A stretch of DNA of 64,000 nucleotides from Pyrrhosoma nymphula (Eukaryota; Arthropoda; Insecta; Odonata; Coenagrionidae): NCBI GenBank assembly GCA_963573305.1, contig OY754327.1, positions 54,552,244-54,616,243 of the forward strand. The letters run 5' to 3'. The translations under genes were made by a program, and so were the position numbers. The notes below the pieces were generated by a model. The model was not told the origin of the DNA. It was given only the letters and a program-made list of their open reading frames with translations, and did not search any database. Within the stretch, counting starts at the first letter, position 1, and the number at the start of each line of letters is the position of its first letter. Below are positions 44,820-56,929 of the stretch, one piece after another.

Positions 44820-45690
44820 CACGCTTTTGAAGTGAGAGGGAGAGGGACGCGGGAAGGGAAAAAAGGGAAGAGACAGGAAGGATCCAAAGAGTGGGGAAGA
44901 GGATGATGGGAAAGCAGGCTGCACGAGGATACGGGAAGGAAGGAAAAGCCTTGTCTCCCTCCCACCTTACACTTCTCCCACACCATCAAAAAACCCACCC
45001 CCTCACTCCAAAATCCGACCGTCCCACAGTAACCCCCCCCCCATCCCTTAGGCCTGCCCCTTCTCATTCTCTCCTCCCTCACCCTCCCTTCTCGCCACTT
45101 GTTGCTGCGATTGCGTGCCTACCCTTCTTCCTCAGCCTTCTCACCCCCTTCCTTACCGTCTTCCCCCCCGGAAACCAACCCTACACCGTATAACACACAC
45201 GCTCCCTCCCTCTCCAGTACACTCTCACCCCTATTTTCATCCCCCTTCTCTCCCTCCCTCACTCCTGAGAGGGAGAGAGTAATGTGAGGTCCCCTTCCCA
45301 AGCGCACACATTCCTGTCGCTATTACGTGCGTGCGTCGGGATGCTCGTTCCCTCTTTTCTTTCCTTCCCGTTCTTTTATTTCCTTTTCGTTTCCCTTCGT
45401 CTGCCTCCTCCTCGGTCACGTCTGAAGGCAGTTCCCCTCAGCAGCACCCTCGTCCCCCAAAAAATCCGCCTCCCCCCAGTTTATAGCTTTTTCATTCTCT
45501 TCTTCCGCTTTCGTCCCCTTCCTTATATCCACCACGTCACGTCCCTTCTTTCCCTTCCGAGTCAAAGAATCCTCTCACCCCTTTTCCGAGACCGGAGCCG
45601 TCCGATAAAGGAGTTGGCACGCCGGAGGAAGCGGAAAAGCCATCTAACAAGGCAGCGGAACACGCTTATTCCGTACGTTTAAGAGTTGTG
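44820..45690 (+). repeat. Purine tract switching to a long pyrimidine tract
   Basis: From 44830 to about 44948 the plus strand is nearly all purine; it then changes abruptly to C/T-rich sequence that continues to about 45590. Low-complexity frames of 60-132 codons appear on both strands and are composition effects. Confidence 0.7.
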
Positions 45691-45705
45691 TCTGAGTAAA
45701 CTATA

Positions 45706-45870
45706 TCTATAATACTTAAATTTCGTTTGTTTGAACGCTATAGACTTGCGTACCCCATTACAGATTCAAACGAAATTTGGTACAGGTGTCGTTTATGACT
45801 TATAAGGCAATTGATAGGTAATATAAGAAAGGCCAAAGGGCACCACAGTCCTCTATGTGTGCCCTTTTTC
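45706..45870 (+). mobile_element. Possible 5' fragment of a Helitron
   Basis: After an A at 45705 the sequence TCTATAATACTTAAATTTCG resembles the TC-A/T-rich start of Helitrons such as the one at 15730. Further in, AAACGAAATTTGGTACAGG and a 12-bp hairpin (AAAGGGCAC with GTGCCCTTT, 45835-45867) follow. No matching 3' end was found in the right orientation. Confidence 0.3.
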
Positions 45871-46410
45871 ACCAGTTTTACTTAACCAGTTTTTAACAAA
45901 AGGGTGGGTTTATACTTACATGTTACTTTCACAAGTTTCTACGGCAAGAGCTTGCGGCGCACTTTACTCTGACGAAAAAATAATCACAACTTAGTTCAGA
46001 CTCTGATTGGTTGTAGATAACACTGACATCAATACTCTTCTGCAAGCAACTGGCCGAAATATATAAACGTTCTGTAAATGGACTTGCAGAGCCGTTTACA
46101 CTTGCATTTATCTTTTCAAAATGCGCTCGCTGTAATTTACTTGCGAAATAAACTTGACATTCTGAATCCATCTTAAGAAAAGTATTGGATTTGATAAAGA
46201 GATTTCATATTTGGTTTTTTAAAATTACTAGCACTCATAATGTAGGATTCAAATGGGATCGGATGCGATGATTGAAAAAGCAAAGTTTTTAAATGTTGCC
46301 TATCACTTTCGCAGTCGCTTTATTTTTGCCTAAACTGAGTTTTTGGTTCCAAAATCGTCAGTTATGCACTAAATAACCAGATAAAAAATTCACCAACGGC
46401 CGTAAAATAT
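45871..46410. other. Intergenic DNA with one unrecognised frame
   Basis: The minus-strand frame 45929-46171 (80 codons, ATG start) has mixed composition with several cysteines and no recognisable domain. Nothing else is seen. Confidence 0.35.
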
Positions 46411-46440
46411 ATGCACCACTCGTCAAAAATGAAACACTTA

Positions 46441-46650
46441 CTGTGTTGGTTTGCGGGAATTGGGACTCCGCAACAGGGACCAACCACATCCTCTCCACCA
46501 GAATACCCTTCTGTGGTAGTTTACGGGAAAGTTATTTCCTCGCCAGGGACCACCACAGACACTACACACTCACATAAACCAAATGGAATACTTTGCAAGG
46601 CTAATGGGACCCCGCTAAGGATTCCTGGGTTATAACCTGGGATCCTTCGC
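46441..46650 (+). repeat. Diverged 70-bp tandem repeat followed by a 31-bp palindrome
   Basis: CTGTGTTGGTTTGCGGGAA with CAGGGACCAACCACA (46441-46488) recurs as CTGTGGTAGTTTACGGGAA with CAGGGACCACCACAGA (46511-46560). Downstream 46617-46647 is an imperfect palindrome centred on TTATA (AAGGAT on the left, ATCCTT on the right). Confidence 0.55.
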
Positions 46651-46734
46651 AGTGCTGAAGTGACTCTACTAAGGATGCCAAGTTATTGACACAACCACAC
46701 ACGCAATCACACAAAACACTCACTCACACTCACA

Positions 46735-46866
46735 GTAGGGCCCCAAATTTCTGGGAGAAAAGCTCAAAAAGAGCGCGGTCAAATAGAACAGAAACAACAA
46801 ACAGGGAACGTGGGTGGACTTCAGATACGCGTATTTCGACCACAAAGTGGTCCTCTTCAGCGAGCT
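46735..46866 (-). mobile_element. Penelope-like end fragment with hairpin module
   Basis: On the minus strand from 46860: CTGAAGA, G, GACCAC-TTT-GTGGTC, GAAA, then the palindrome ATACGCGTAT and C. The stem is six perfect pairs with a three-base loop. After it the minus strand continues with TGAAGTCCACCCACG and a region ending TTTTGAGCTTTTCTCC. The layout is that of the other modules; class assignment is inferred from them. Confidence 0.5.
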
Positions 46867-46948
46867 GAAGGGGAAAAAACACTTGCAACACGAGGTTGAA
46901 AGTGAATGAAGAGGAGGACAATCGTAGGGGGTTGAGAAGCGGGGAGGC

Positions 46949-46966
46949 GGGGGGGGGGGGGGGGGG
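46949..46966 (+). repeat. Homopolymer of 18 G
   Basis: An uninterrupted G run inside a purine-rich stretch (46860-47060). It could form a G-quadruplex. Length may be unreliable because such runs are hard to sequence. Confidence 0.9.
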
Positions 46967-47079
46967 AATGACCAAAAAAATTGGTAAAGGGCATTGGTAG
47001 GTAGTGGGAATGGGGTGAAGTGGTGAGTGGGGGAGGCGAGGTGGGGTGGGAGGACGGGAGCCAAAGGCCAATAGATGTG

Positions 47080-50000
47080 AAGTTTTGCACTGTTTCAACA
47101 AAGAAATTATTATTTACTTGGCAATCACAAGATAATATTTAAATGTACCCAAGGAATTAATGGAGCAGATAAAAAGAACAATATTACAGTATAACAGCAA
47201 CATTGTAGTTGGGGTATTTTTACCACTGACTCTTTGAGTGTGATTTATGACTCCTAAATAGAATATGCATTTCGAATTTCATATTTGGAGGGTTCTTTTA
47301 ATACTCTACATTAATTTTATTTTTCTACCTTCTCGTTGAAATTCAACGGGCACCATCTTTTATTCAATATTAAAAACCATTTCGGCAGTAATATTTCCCT
47401 TTATTAACTATCTATAATATGTTCATGTTCAGTCATCTACATTTTTTAAAAATTACCAGTAATTACAATTTTAAAATTGTTATAATTAATTTTCAATTTT
47501 TTACCTAGATGCTGTCATAGAGTTTAAAAAATCGTATCTTTCCACTGATAGATTACCCATCAATTTTTGCCTGCCCCTGGATGTGTGTGACCCTCAAAGC
47601 TGTTCCCACATTTCTAGCTCTCATTGTCCTCTTTCATGACCTCATGCTCCTCATCACCCTATATAGGATTCATGACGTTATCAAATAGATAATCCCTAAA
47701 AATTAGCAATCATTGACCAATGAAGACGACTACAGGTTTTGGTCAGCCTTCTTCGATTTCAGCCTACACTGTATCTGTTGCACCCGGACGTGCAGGGTTA
47801 TAATCACATTAAAACAACATTGGGTTGAGGAAATGAGAACATATTATGAAATGTATCGGGTCTGGAGTAATTTCTACAGTACTGCCTTTCGATACCGTCC
47901 GTCTGTAAGATGAGGCGTTAAGCTGTACTCCACTTTTATATTTCATTAATTAAATTCAATTCCAATGAGAAGGACCACGATTATTACCCCTCCAGTTGAT
48001 AGGCGCGTGGCTAATTGTGTACGATTTTTTACCTTGCTTACAGATCTTGGTACTAAGTACAATCAATAAGTTAGCCAATGGAAAAGAACGCCTCCTAACT
48101 TATTCAATATACAGATTAACTCAAAGTTCCCGAACACCGACACATAATTGTGTCAATATAGGCACCAATTACACCGAAATTTTCACTATCAAATTCTGAC
48201 CTAAGAGATGAGAAGCTTGAAATTATGATGCCTCTTGAATGAGCCATTAACTTGTAGATCATTGACAATAACGAGCTTGTGTCGAATAAATTTAGAGACA
48301 TCCTAATTTTTAAATGCAGCAGTCGGGATTTATTATTACCAAGGTAATTATATATTATATAATTAATATATGATGTAATTACCAAGGCCAGAAAATAAAG
48401 AAATTGTAAGTTTTTGACAACAAATAATGACGAGTTAGAAACATTTTTTTCTCGCCAAACGTAATTTTCTAATGCATTGATAAGAATTTTTTGAAGCAGT
48501 TGTCTTAATTTGATAGTCCTGCGAGTGTCCAAAATTCTATTTTTTTATCTAGGCCCCATGATAGACTATTTAAGCCTAGAGGTGAAGGGTGAAGTTCAAA
48601 TGGTTAGATGAAAAAAGTAACAATGAAGTATGCTGAAGAACGGAAGTGGAAATTTCAATGCGCATTACAACTACCCGAAGAGGAATTATGAGAAATATCA
48701 AATAATAATAATTTTTAAAGAGAAATATGAGACGTTAAGAGTAAAATAAAATGTGACTTGCTTTCATTCACGAATGAATGAGTTCTTTGTGTCTTAAACT
48801 TACATCCAATAACCACAATAAAAAATAATGATATTTCACCGTTTTTAAAAAACATTTTATAAATGTATTCTCCATCTGGAGAGAAAATATGCCATTGATA
48901 AGAAAAAAATATTATTGACGACGATAAACACAGCCCTTTCTCATGAAGGATGCATTTTTTTCACGGTCACCAGATTTTATTTGATTTTTTTCCAGAAAAG
49001 TCACTTGAAGAAGATTAAATATTGCCCACTGCGTTCAAACATGGATAAGTTTTAGAGGAAAATGGAGGGAAAGAGAGTCACGCTGGTAGGAGGAGCGAAA
49101 TAAGGGAATCCAATTTGAAAAAAACGTTAAGTCCCGGAAGGCGAGTTAATGAAATCAGGAAACCGTTTACTTTTTTAGCCCGAGATCACCTTATAATACG
49201 ACGCGGGAGGCAGGCTGCGAGGTGGGAAGAGTGCGCGTTGGAAGTAAAGAAATGGGGATGTAATGAGACGGCGAGCCGCCCATAGTTACACCCCTTACTT
49301 GGCAACGACGTAGCTTCCTTTTATGCCCTGTCTACCAGAGAATGTTTTTAAACGGTGGCGGCTTTGCAGAAACGCTCTCCTTGGGTAAATTCTAAATTCA
49401 TCATTTTATCCCTGCGAGCTTTTATCTCGTTAAAACCGGTATGTTTCGCATCACACTTTACCATCGGAGACAGGACTATCACAATCTCCAAAGCTTTAAA
49501 ATTATCTTAAAATCACAAGCAATAATTTCACCAAAATGAAGTAAACAAATTGTTTATGTATTCAATACTGAAGTGCCTAATGAAGCTGAAAAAATGGCAT
49601 ATCAAGATAGTATATTGAGCATTCATAGAGGAAATTGTACTTAATTTCATTAAGAAAAACAAAAAATTCAAATTGTGATGAACAAATATGCCACATATTA
49701 TGTGGAAAAATACAAATATAACAAATTATAATCAAATGAGTACAAAATGCTTCTATGTCGAAGAGAAACAAATATAAAATGATGATATGGCTAGATTTTC
49801 TCTTCAAGTGAATTATAAAATATGTATTTTTTATGCTCAAGTGACGATAAAGTGAAAGAATACTAGAGTTGAAGTTAATTTCGAGATTGATAAGTCATCT
49901 TTCATTCAAAAATATACATTTTGAAGGAAAACTATTGATATAAAACTAGGCATTAAGAAATTAACTTTCACATAGAGTAATTTAAAATCCATCCGGGAAA

Positions 50001-51500
50001 ACAAATAACGAGATTAGCTCATTTAAATTAAATTACCATTTTAGCACGAGCTTCATAGCTACGTCATGGTTCACGCCACATTTATGATGAACGTTTCCAT
50101 TTATATCATTATATATTAGGTAATGACCGAGCATGTAATGCTAGCCCTACGAAGAAATGATATATCATATTAAGGAATGCTACTTATGAGTGGTTAACGC
50201 CATCGAGCGTCAAATTCAATGAATTATAAGGCAGTTTTTTCTTAATTTACCTTCATAATTAACTTCATTTGTATTAGAACGATACCAGTATCGAAACTTC
50301 CTCCACCTCATTGCTTCCCTGAATGTATTAACCCCAGCATATTACGCAATTTCATCCTGAATTCTCTCTCCCTTACTTCCCTGCTACCACTATTCGCTCT
50401 TCTCCTATCTTATTTTCCTTTCATAATTTTGCTTAATCTCCATAACAGTTTGTTTGAATTACCCTAATCAACTGTGGTAATGATTATCTGTCGTATAAAG
50501 TTTATCCTGAACAGAGCTAGTAGTCATGAAACCTATGCAGCTGGAACGGCTATTTCTCCAGCCTTTTGACCCAATGAGCACTATTAGCCAGCTTTTACCA
50601 AAAATTTGTTCCATTTTTCCAAGTTCCATTTAATGCACTAGAAAGCCATTAACATGCAACTGCAAAGATACAACATCGTAGATAAAACAAATTAAAGCAG
50701 AAAAATTGTGGTTAGAATTACATATTTTTGCTATAGTTGTACTTAAAGAGTCTTGTATATCGTATCTTATACGATAGAAATCCTTTTTCTTAAGGCAAAT
50801 ATTTACGACCACTAATATTCTACATCCCTTAATTAATAGAATTAAAACTTGAATAATGACTCGCAATGCAATCCATTTGAGGGATAGAGAAAATAAAATT
50901 AAAAAATGACGCTTCATACCTATAGCAAGGAGACTTTTGACACAAAGGTCACACCAGGTATTTAGAAGCTGAATAGAATATGAATTTTACATTCACATTT
51001 TGGCTAATATAATTATTTATACTATTTCAATAATTAACAACAATTTTCAAAATGTACTTAAAAGACGAGGTTTAAAAAACGATGGTACATAGCACTTTGT
51101 TATTTATCTTAGTTGCTTCCTATTTTGAATTACTTCCTAATGGTAAACTTGCAATTACCTATCAACTGACTGGTGAGAACAAATTATCATAGATACATAA
51201 TCACACAAAAAAGGAAGAAATCATACAATTGAATCCATTAACAGGAACTAATCATACATTTTACATCTTAAATTTGACCTCCTGTCTAACTATTGTAATT
51301 TTCGTTTTAAAAACAACCCCACATTGGTAGGTAAGGATCAAAATATTTTTCGTTTTCATCCAGTTTTCAAGTTAGAAATAGGCATCAACGTCAAATGATC
51401 TCTATTTTTAAGCAAAAGAGAAGAAATTGATATGAACAGACGTCGCGTTTCGAAGTAATTTACGGTTGATGAAATGTTCCAATTCACATAGCGCGCATTG
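47080..51500. other. Long AT-rich stretch, nothing recognised
   Basis: At 47333-47351 CTCGTTGAAATTCAACGGG repeats the terminal hairpin of the Helitron at 13.6 kb but lacks a nearby CTAG, so it may be a small Helitron remnant. AT-rich frames such as 48116-48532 (138 codons, minus) and 49577-49840 have no recognisable motif. A less AT-rich patch with CpGs lies at 49180-49340. Confidence 0.45.
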
Positions 51501-51520
51501 CAGAGACGAAATAGACAAAT

Positions 51521-52145
51521 AAAATTTAAGAATAGGCACCAAATAGAAAAAGGCCCAGGAGAAAAGATGAAGAAGATCTAGGAAAATATGGAGAGACGAT
51601 ACCACTGAGTATTTACAAATATATTATGTTCCCAACAGGAAGGAACTAGGATAAAATAAAAGAAAATGGGCACCAACTGCATAAAAGGTCAAAACCGATG
51701 GAAAGTATTAGCACCCAAGGAAGGCGAAGGAAATGAAGAAAATGTTCCAGCAGATGGGTATTTGTCGAAAACTGCAATGGACCGAGAGGACCACTGTAGC
51801 TCAACTCAAAACCCACCCTTCAAAGACGAGATTAGCAGAGAAAATTTACGAATAGGCACCAAACATAAAAAGACGCAGGAAAAAAGGTGGAGAAAACCTA
51901 GGAAAAGATGGAGAAACTATAACTCTGAGTATTTAAAATTATATTATATATTTCCAACCGGAAGGAGCTAAGAGACAATCGAAATAAATGGGCACTAAAT
52001 GTAGAAAAGGCCAAAACCTATGGAAGGTTGTATCACCCAAGGAAGAAGAAGATGAATAAAATATTCCAGCAGATGGGTAGTTGTCGAAAATTGTAATGGA
52101 CAGAGAGGGCCACTATAACTTTACTCGAAGCCCACCCTTCAAAGG
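51521..52145 (+). repeat. Tandem duplication of about 320 bp
   Basis: Unit 1 (51521-51840) and unit 2 (51841-52145) align along their length: GAATAGGCACCAAA, GGAAAA-ATGGAGA, CTGAGTATTTA, AAATGGGCAC, CCCAAGGAAG, TTCCAGCAGATGGGTA, GTCGAAAA, CAATGGACMGAGAGG and CCCACCCTTCAAAG occur in both in order. A third start is suggested by GCGAATAGGTC at 52150. In parts the translation shows Arg/Trp/Lys-rich text of the sort found near the ends of retrotransposon polyproteins, but it is too broken to assign. Confidence 0.85.
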
Positions 52146-53815
52146 ACCGCGCGAATAGGTCGCGAAAATAACACGTACCTACATGTGTGAGGAGCAAATG
52201 GATGGGGTCTTGCTGGGCCGGCCAGAAAGGAAGGAAGATGGAGCTTCCAAAACGTGTGAATAGCTTTTCTGCAATGAGGGAAGATTGCAGTGCATTGGGA
52301 CAGAGGCACTGCGGTGGTGATCGCCAAAGCGGCCGAATGACTGAGCTTCAGTCCCATTTTCTCCCATTAGAGTTCCTTCCTCCGTGAACCGCACCCGAAA
52401 CGCTGCCATTCGACCTCAGCGCCCGCCTTTAGACTATTACCCTACGGACTGGAGGAAGTTAAGGGGTGGGAAGGAATTTGGGTTCAACGTGTTCTCTAAG
52501 TGGCAAAGGAAGGGAACATGGATTAAAGAAGATAATCAAAGATGATGCTATACTGCATGATATAACTGTCTAATATAGCTTTTAGCTAATTCATGACATT
52601 GAGGATATTATTTTAACCCTGCACGTTCTTCAGAGCTAATAGGAGCGATGAAATACGAAAGATACATTACGGTTACCATTCTTACTCATATTAACGTAAT
52701 TAAAAATTCGTTTCGCAATTCTGCTCTTGAAAATTTTCATTATGTGGCCGAAGAATCTAACCTGCTAACACCTATTATCACCTGTTAACTTTTAAGTTCT
52801 ATTTTCTGTTTATTGAATGAATAGATTATATCAAGACATATTGATATGATATTCAGCACATTTACTATGAACTGGCAAGCCGAGTAAATTTCTCGGATTG
52901 ATCATAGATTTAAGAAGAGGATTGAAGAAACAACTGAGAAATAATACAAAGAGGGAAAGAATTTTGAAAGCATTAAAATCCGCCATAGGCCATATTGAAT
53001 GAATCAGTTTTTGCAGTCAAAAATGTCCAACCAGAGGTGTTACTTGACAACATTCACAATGGCGTTGATGAAACAGGTAAAAAGACGTGAACTAAAATTA
53101 TCTACCAAAAAAATTTTATGCTACTTATTCGGAGTAAATAAGTGTAATATGCCAATTTAGATGGATCATTTATTCCAGAATAGCAGGCATTAATTTCATG
53201 GACAAAGACGTCTTAAATTCTGTTGGTTATCCTAGGGAAAATAGTATACTTGGAGGTAAAAAAACAACTAGGTTCTCCGTTTATATTCGTCTGTTATTGG
53301 CCGAGCGTGGCATACGGTCAAAGGAAATTCAGTCGGCTCAAGAGTGGAACGCGGGAAAAAGGCATGATCATGCTCTCGTTGTCCGTTAATCCCCAGTCAC
53401 TTCATAAACACGCACGCGATCTCCGGAGACGAACGCTCATCCTTGAACATTCCCTCGCGAAACCGATCAACTCTTGATTATTCGAGCCCGCGTGAAATGA
53501 CCCCTAGAGGGGCTGTTAACGCTCCCTTTTGAACTGTTCACGATGGAATAATTGCCGCGGTGACTACAGTGAAGGCGGAAGCGCTCCTGCATGAAGGTAA
53601 GCGTAGAATGGATAAAATTAGAAACTCCCGGGTAAAAAAAATTGTGAAGGCCAAGGGGGAGAGGTCGAATGCACTTACAACGAACGGCAGCAGTGTAAAC
53701 AGACTCAAGAAGATAACAGAGAAATGAAATGGCTCCCACATAAAATATATTCCCCAGTTTTATTTGTGCGATTGACAAAACAATTCATACAAACTCAAAT
53801 GCATAACCCAAGTGT
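52146..53815. other. Intergenic DNA, nothing recognised
   Basis: A less AT-rich segment at 52150-52480 is open on both strands over 66-76 codons; the frame 53467-53778 on the minus strand (103 codons) is also unrecognised. No element identified. Confidence 0.45.
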
Positions 53816-53820
53816 TTAAA

Positions 53821-53857
53821 AAGTACATTATAATTCTTTTTAAATTATAATGTACTT
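53821..53857. repeat. Perfect 15-bp inverted repeat
   Basis: AAGTACATTATAATT (53821-53835) and its exact complement (53843-53857) are separated by seven bases. It is too short for a typical animal microRNA precursor and may be a tiny transposon remnant or a chance AT-rich dyad. Confidence 0.9.
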
Positions 53858-53939
53858 CCTTTCCTTATTTAATCAATGACCTACTGGTTAAGGTAGGTTT
53901 AGATGTAAGAAAATACTATTACAACATTTTACATACGCA

Positions 53940-54200
53940 GACTCTTGTCTCCTCACACGTGTGCACTCTCCACCTCGGCACACACTCCAAATGTCTTCAT
54001 CCCTTCCATAACGCCTGTTCATCTTTTTTCTCCTATTCCGCTTACCAACATCGTCCCCTATATCATGGTCTTCAGCATCTGCTTGTCTCTCAGTACCCTT
54101 TCAAACCTCCTATATCCTCCCCATAATCTCTTCCTCCTCTTCTACACCTCCTTTCCCTTTCTCTCCTTCCTCTTCCTTCTCCTCACCCACTATGCTGAGC
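53940..54200 (+). repeat. Pyrimidine-rich tract
   Basis: C/T-rich on the plus strand; the 89-codon frame 53945-54214 is a composition effect. Confidence 0.5.
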
Positions 54201-56390
54201 TAAACACTGCATAATAAGTTTAAAAAATTAGAATAAAATTTCACGTGCTCCAAAACGGCATCTCAATGCTAGATAGTAGTCTCTACTCCGCGTGAATTTA
54301 AAGAGTAAGTATCGAATCACACCAGTTGGTTGATTCAGTTCAAAAAGGAAACAAAAACGTCGCCTAAAATATTATTTTGAAAAATTAAGATAAAAGAGCA
54401 GTGGTTCACATCGAAAAACGTATCACTACCGAGATATTAATTCATGGCTCCATAAAAAACGGCAATTCCTAGGTCCTTGGCTCCATTCCCGTTCCAGATT
54501 GATTTTTTTCTCGTTGCACTTTCTGCGTACGTATCTTGTCGATGTATTTTTGGAAGGAGTTGAACAACTTCATAAAATAAGTAACTTTGTGCTGCATAAA
54601 AATCTCTCGGTTTTGGATCCCTAAATGGACTTCTTATGTACTTCGCACAAGAGAAATAAATGTTTTCCGTTTTCACTACAACAAATGAGTAGAATAACAT
54701 TTTCCATCTGAAACATCTCTATTCACCTACCACTTCGCTAAGAGGTCTCTTTTGCAAGGCTCTTAGGGCAGTTGAAATACTGCGAAAAATAACCACGCTT
54801 GAAGAACTTTAAACGATAAATTTCATGGAGGAGTAAGCAAGGATACTATGAGAGTGTATCAAGCCAGGAAAGTTTTTTTTTCGCATTAAGGACCTCTCCA
54901 AATAGACGCACAGAGAAAAAAGCAACTTCCTCACAAATAACACAGCACATTCATGATGATAGCGACGTAAGAAGTTCACTGTCGAAATTTCGAAAAATGC
55001 TTTACTCGAAGAGGTGAGTGTTTTTGTTGTGTGGGACGGGACAACCTGCCGGAATTTGCAGAGACTGCTCCAACGGCAAACGAACGGGCAGGCATTCAAC
55101 TCCGCCTAATCTCCACAGTTTACATTCCAAAACCAGCCCATCCAAGCCCATCTGACTACCACCCGAATGAAGATTGAAGCAGAAGCCGTTTGCGGCTGTA
55201 ATGGAGTCAACACAAGCGTCCCCCTCTCATCTCCATTTTTTTTCCTTCTACTCGAACTCATCGTAAGATCCCGAGCGCAGAGATAAGGCGATCATTTTAG
55301 ACTTCCTTGAGGAGGATGAGGGATGATGATGAGATGGAGGGAAGCAGAAAGGGCACGGGCGTTGAAACAGGAGCCAGAAGGGAGTGGAAAAGGGAGCGGA
55401 GAGAGCCAACAGCGACCACATTTTCCGATTCATCTGCGCGAAATGTTCTCTTCGAGATGACCGTAAAGATTAGCGACGCTGTAAATTCCCTTATCTCCGC
55501 TTGTATAACGACTGCTTTCGTCCCAATCTTTTTCCCTTCTCGCTTTCTTAAAACACTGCCGAATCAGAAGCGCACAAACCGCAAAGCGTAGTAGATTTGA
55601 GTAGTATTACATTGGTCTATCTGCACGAACCTCATACGGTTTCCACGGTGAGCGTACGATGGAAGAGAGCAGAGTTAAATATAAAAAGTTTCATTACGCG
55701 GGCGCGGAATTTCCTGTCTTCCGCTGGTAAATTTTTCATCTCCCTTCCTTTAAGACCTTTCACACAACGGTTGACAATTTAATTCTGCCCTTACGTTAAT
55801 AAACATGAAACCATTTCGTGAAAATAGGGTGCAATTGCGTTAGAAGATGTGTCAAATCTCATTTTCAGTGGGCTGGAAACAAGGATTAGTGCTACTCTAA
55901 TTTTCAATTCTAATACGGTATTCAGCCACTAATGGTATGATTGGAAATGCGTTCAAAAGGACTTGATGGTACAAGAAACAAGCAAGTTTTAGCAATTTAT
56001 TTTTCATTTTTCGTCCTAATATTTTATTTTTTACGCCGATGGTAATGCATTTCCAAATCCAAAAGTGAATAAAACCTTATGTCATTATTTTAAGGTATAT
56101 ATCAAGCGTGAATCATTCACCAAAAAGATTTAGGACTCAAATACACTTGCGCATGTGCAAAATAGACATCGTTAAAGGAGGAGTTCGATCGTGTAGAAGG
56201 AATCAGCCGATGGTTTACAGTAAGTTTACATCCAATAAGGAATATAACGATTTCAGTTCATGGGGCTACCAACTAAACGTTCGAGCCTAATATAGTGAAA
56301 TAGATATGAAATATATCTTACAGCCGAAGCCCATTACAAGATATTTATTAAATCGACGAACACACACAACCATACCCTGGAAGGTATTAA
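54201..56390. other. Intergenic DNA, nothing recognised
   Basis: Frames at 54437-54700, 54809-55099, 55307-55591 and 55597-55782 lack recognisable domains. A purine-rich, CpG-containing patch lies at 55300-55420. Confidence 0.45.
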
Positions 56391-56475
56391 TTTCCTCTCA
56401 AGGCGGGATTCGAACCCGCGACCTTCGGTTTGGCAGGACTTTACCCCACCGCGGCCAAGGCCGGCGATTTGCCAT
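56290..56475 (-). mobile_element. tRNA-derived SINE
   Basis: On the minus strand GCCGGCCTTGGCCGCGGTGG, GGTAAAGTCCTGCC and AAGGTCGCGGGTTCGAATCC form a tRNA-like head. The T-arm GCGGG-TTCGAAT-CCCGC is perfect and includes a canonical B box; TGGCCGCGGTGGGG is an acceptable A box. The acceptor stem does not close, so it is not a functional tRNA. The body runs through AATTAATACCTTCCAGGG to about 56290. Confidence 0.65.
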
Positions 56476-56860
56476 AATTATTACAACACTTCCCTGTTGG
56501 GCCCTATTACCAAGGTAGCCGAGTCAAAAAATTAAACTAGCCTTTAAGCTTGAAAATGAATAGTTACCTGAAAAGTTAGGCAAAGGACCTGAAAATGAAA
56601 AGGACTTGAAAAGTTATGGAATCCGAACAATCAGATTCCAGCACATGAAATGCATATGTTACACTTTGGCTTGCACAAGCCTGCACATTTAGGTCAAAGC
56701 TTCCATCTCTCACACACACACACCACGAGAGGCATTAATTGGCACGAGGATGCTTTGTCGGACGTCATTCTCCTAAGCAACCACGTACGGAACGCAAACG
56801 TCATCATTACTTGAGCGGGGGAATAAAAAAAGTGAGGCCCGACGCGCGCATAAAAGGGAC
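56476..56860. other. Intergenic DNA, nothing recognised
   Basis: Small repeats of CTGAAAAG/CTTGAAAAG occur at 56568-56625. No named feature. Confidence 0.5.
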
Positions 56861-56865
56861 GGTGC

Positions 56866-56881
56866 GGGGGGGGGGGGGGGG
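56866..56881 (+). repeat. Homopolymer of 16 G
   Basis: Second long G run of the window, again at the start of a purine-rich tract. Confidence 0.9.
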
Positions 56882-56929
56882 TAAACAACTGACTATCTAC
56901 ACCCGTGCGCGTGCGCCAGGTATTTTGCC

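Noticed and set aside
47333..47351. Complete second Helitron 3' end
   Set aside because: The hairpin matches but no CTRR follows at the right distance in either orientation.
56395..56475. Functional tRNA gene
   Set aside because: T-arm is perfect but the acceptor stem does not pair and a SINE-like body follows.
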